A stretch of DNA of 6,860 nucleotides from an uncultured beta proteobacterium. Lineage in GTDB: Bacteria; Pseudomonadota; Gammaproteobacteria; Burkholderiales; Burkholderiaceae_C. Positions 5,947-6,860 of this stretch are shown piece by piece (position 1 is the first letter of the stretch; each line of letters begins with the position of its first letter). A program made the position numbers and the translations under genes. The notes beneath the pieces were generated by a model. It was not told the DNA's origin, did no database searches, and was given only the letters and a program-made list of their open reading frames with translations. Location of the stretch: assembly GCA_903920405.1 (NCBI GenBank), contig CAIXMC010000022.1, positions 1 to 6,860 on the forward strand, in the 5' to 3' direction.

Positions 5947-6860
5947 CACGACAATTTTTTGGCACAGATGGTATTCGCGGCACGGTAGGGCAACCCCCCA
6001 TCACGCCGGATTTTGTTTTGAAACTGGCCCACGCTGTTGGGCGTGTGCTCAAGCAAACCGAGGCCAAACCCACGGTTCTGATTGGCAAGGACACGCGCAT
6101 TTCTGGCTATATGCTTGAAAGTGCGCTAGAGAGCGGTTTTAATTCTGCTGGGGTGGATGTGGTGTTGTTGGGCCCTTTGCCCACGCCCGGTGTAGCTTAT
6201 CTGACACGCGCCCAGCGTGCTTCTTTGGGTGTGGTCATTAGCGCCAGCCATAACCCGTTTGAAGACAACGGCATTAAATTCTTCAATGCACAGGGCAGCA
6301 AACTCCCCGATGCCTGGGAGATGGATGTTGAAGACATGCTGACCCAAACACCGCAATGGGTAGAGTCTGCCGATTTGGGCAGGTCGCGCAGGCTCGACGA
6401 TGCCACGGGGCGCTACATTGAATTTTGCAAAAGCACGTTCGCCAACAACTTGTCGCTCAAGGGTTTGCGCATTGTGGTCGATGCAGCCAACGGCGCGGCC
6501 TACCAAATTGCGCCCAAGGTGTTTCATGAACTTGGGGCTGAAGTTATTCCTATTGGTTGCAGCCCTGACGGATTGAACATCAACAAAGGCTTTGGTGCCA
6601 CACATCCCCAAGCTTTGATTGATGCAGTCAAGCAGCACAGGGCTGACTTTGGTATAGCACTCGATGGCGATGCCGATCGCCTTCAAGTCATCGATGCCAG
6701 CGGTCGTTTGTTTAACGGAGATGAACTTCTTTACCTGATGGCAGATGAGCGCCTGCGCCGCAATGAGCCAATGCCCGGTGTGGTAGGCACTTTGATGACC
6801 AATATGGCCGTTGAACTGGCACTGCAAAAACGCGGGGTGGCCCTGGTGCGTGCCCAGGTA
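5943..6860 (+). CDS. glmM: Phosphoglucosamine mutase, 3' end outside window
   Basis: Converts glucosamine-6-phosphate to glucosamine-1-phosphate, the step before GlmU makes UDP-GlcNAc for peptidoglycan and lipopolysaccharide. The first 306 codons are present and open to the window edge; complete homologues have about 445 residues, so roughly the C-terminal third is missing. Start FFGTDGIRG (5-13) is typical. The phosphoserine loop ISASHNP places the catalytic serine at 102, the same number as in E. coli GlmM. The metal loop DGDADR (241-246) supplies Asp241, Asp243 and Asp245. Ser102 and the GlmM-type N-terminus favour GlmM over phosphoglucomutase/phosphomannomutase relatives. The ATG overlaps the folP stop by 4 bp. 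secG follows glmM in E. coli, but that cannot be seen here. Confidence 0.96.
   Translation, partial: MTRQFFGTDGIRGTVGQPPITPDFVLKLAHAVGRVLKQTEAKPTVLIGKDTRISGYMLESALESGFNSAGVDVVLLGPLPTPGVAYLTRAQRASLGVVISASHNPFEDNGIKFFNAQGSKLPDAWEMDVEDMLTQTPQWVESADLGRSRRLDDATGRYIEFCKSTFANNLSLKGLRIVVDAANGAAYQIAPKVFHELGAEVIPIGCSPDGLNINKGFGATHPQALIDAVKQHRADFGIALDGDADRLQVIDASGRLFNGDELLYLMADERLRRNEPMPGVVGTLMTNMAVELALQKRGVALVRAQV

Noticed and set aside
6126..6827. Long minus-strand reading frame opposite glmM, and similar frames opposite ftsH
   Set aside because: Antisense shadows of strongly conserved genes; no family features and no ribosome binding sites.

Overview
The window looks like chromosomal DNA of a betaproteobacterium, most likely order Burkholderiales. 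The reasons are the N-terminus of FtsH (short cytosolic start then [10 protein letters not shown]...FKQFD), the folP start (MHWQTSRF...), and the gene order yhbY<-->rlmE-ftsH-folP-glmM, which is conserved across beta- and gammaproteobacteria. Base composition is balanced rather than very GC-rich, so a moderate-GC member is suggested. This assignment rests on protein recognition from memory, not on a search.

Layout. Positions 1-335 are non-coding: a REP-like hairpin at the left edge, a probable terminator for a plus-strand gene lying outside the window, and a 157-bp MITE-like element with perfect 31-bp terminal inverted repeats and a 5-bp target duplication (CTTAG). Next come two minus-strand genes: a small predicted lipoprotein of unrecognised family (336-728) and a seven-helix Bax inhibitor-1/YccA-type membrane protein (804-1499). 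A 389-bp gene-free stretch follows. It holds a GAAA-capped hairpin and a second, 104-bp palindromic element whose right end lies one base from the stop codon of the next gene. The minus-strand yhbY (1889-2374, CRM-domain ribosome-assembly factor) faces away from the plus-strand run rlmE (2392), ftsH (3076, TTG start), folP (5074) and glmM (5943, cut by the window end).

How the genes work together. YhbY and RlmE both act on the 50S ribosomal subunit and diverge from a 17-bp gap. RlmE, FtsH, FolP and GlmM form one likely transcription unit: 24 bp between rlmE and ftsH, 87 bp between ftsH and folP, and a 4-bp ATGA overlap between folP and glmM. The unit combines rRNA methylation, membrane proteolysis, folate synthesis and cell-wall precursor supply. 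The BI-1/YccA protein is notable because E. coli YccA is both a substrate and a modulator of FtsH, and here its homologue lies about 1.6 kb from ftsH.

The coding part is ordinary housekeeping DNA with intact catalytic residues. The points worth a second look are the two palindromic elements placed directly behind stop codons, the face-to-face start codons of yhbY and rlmE without Shine-Dalgarno sequences, the TTG start of ftsH and the unassigned lipoprotein. I found no convincing evidence of an undescribed multi-gene system.
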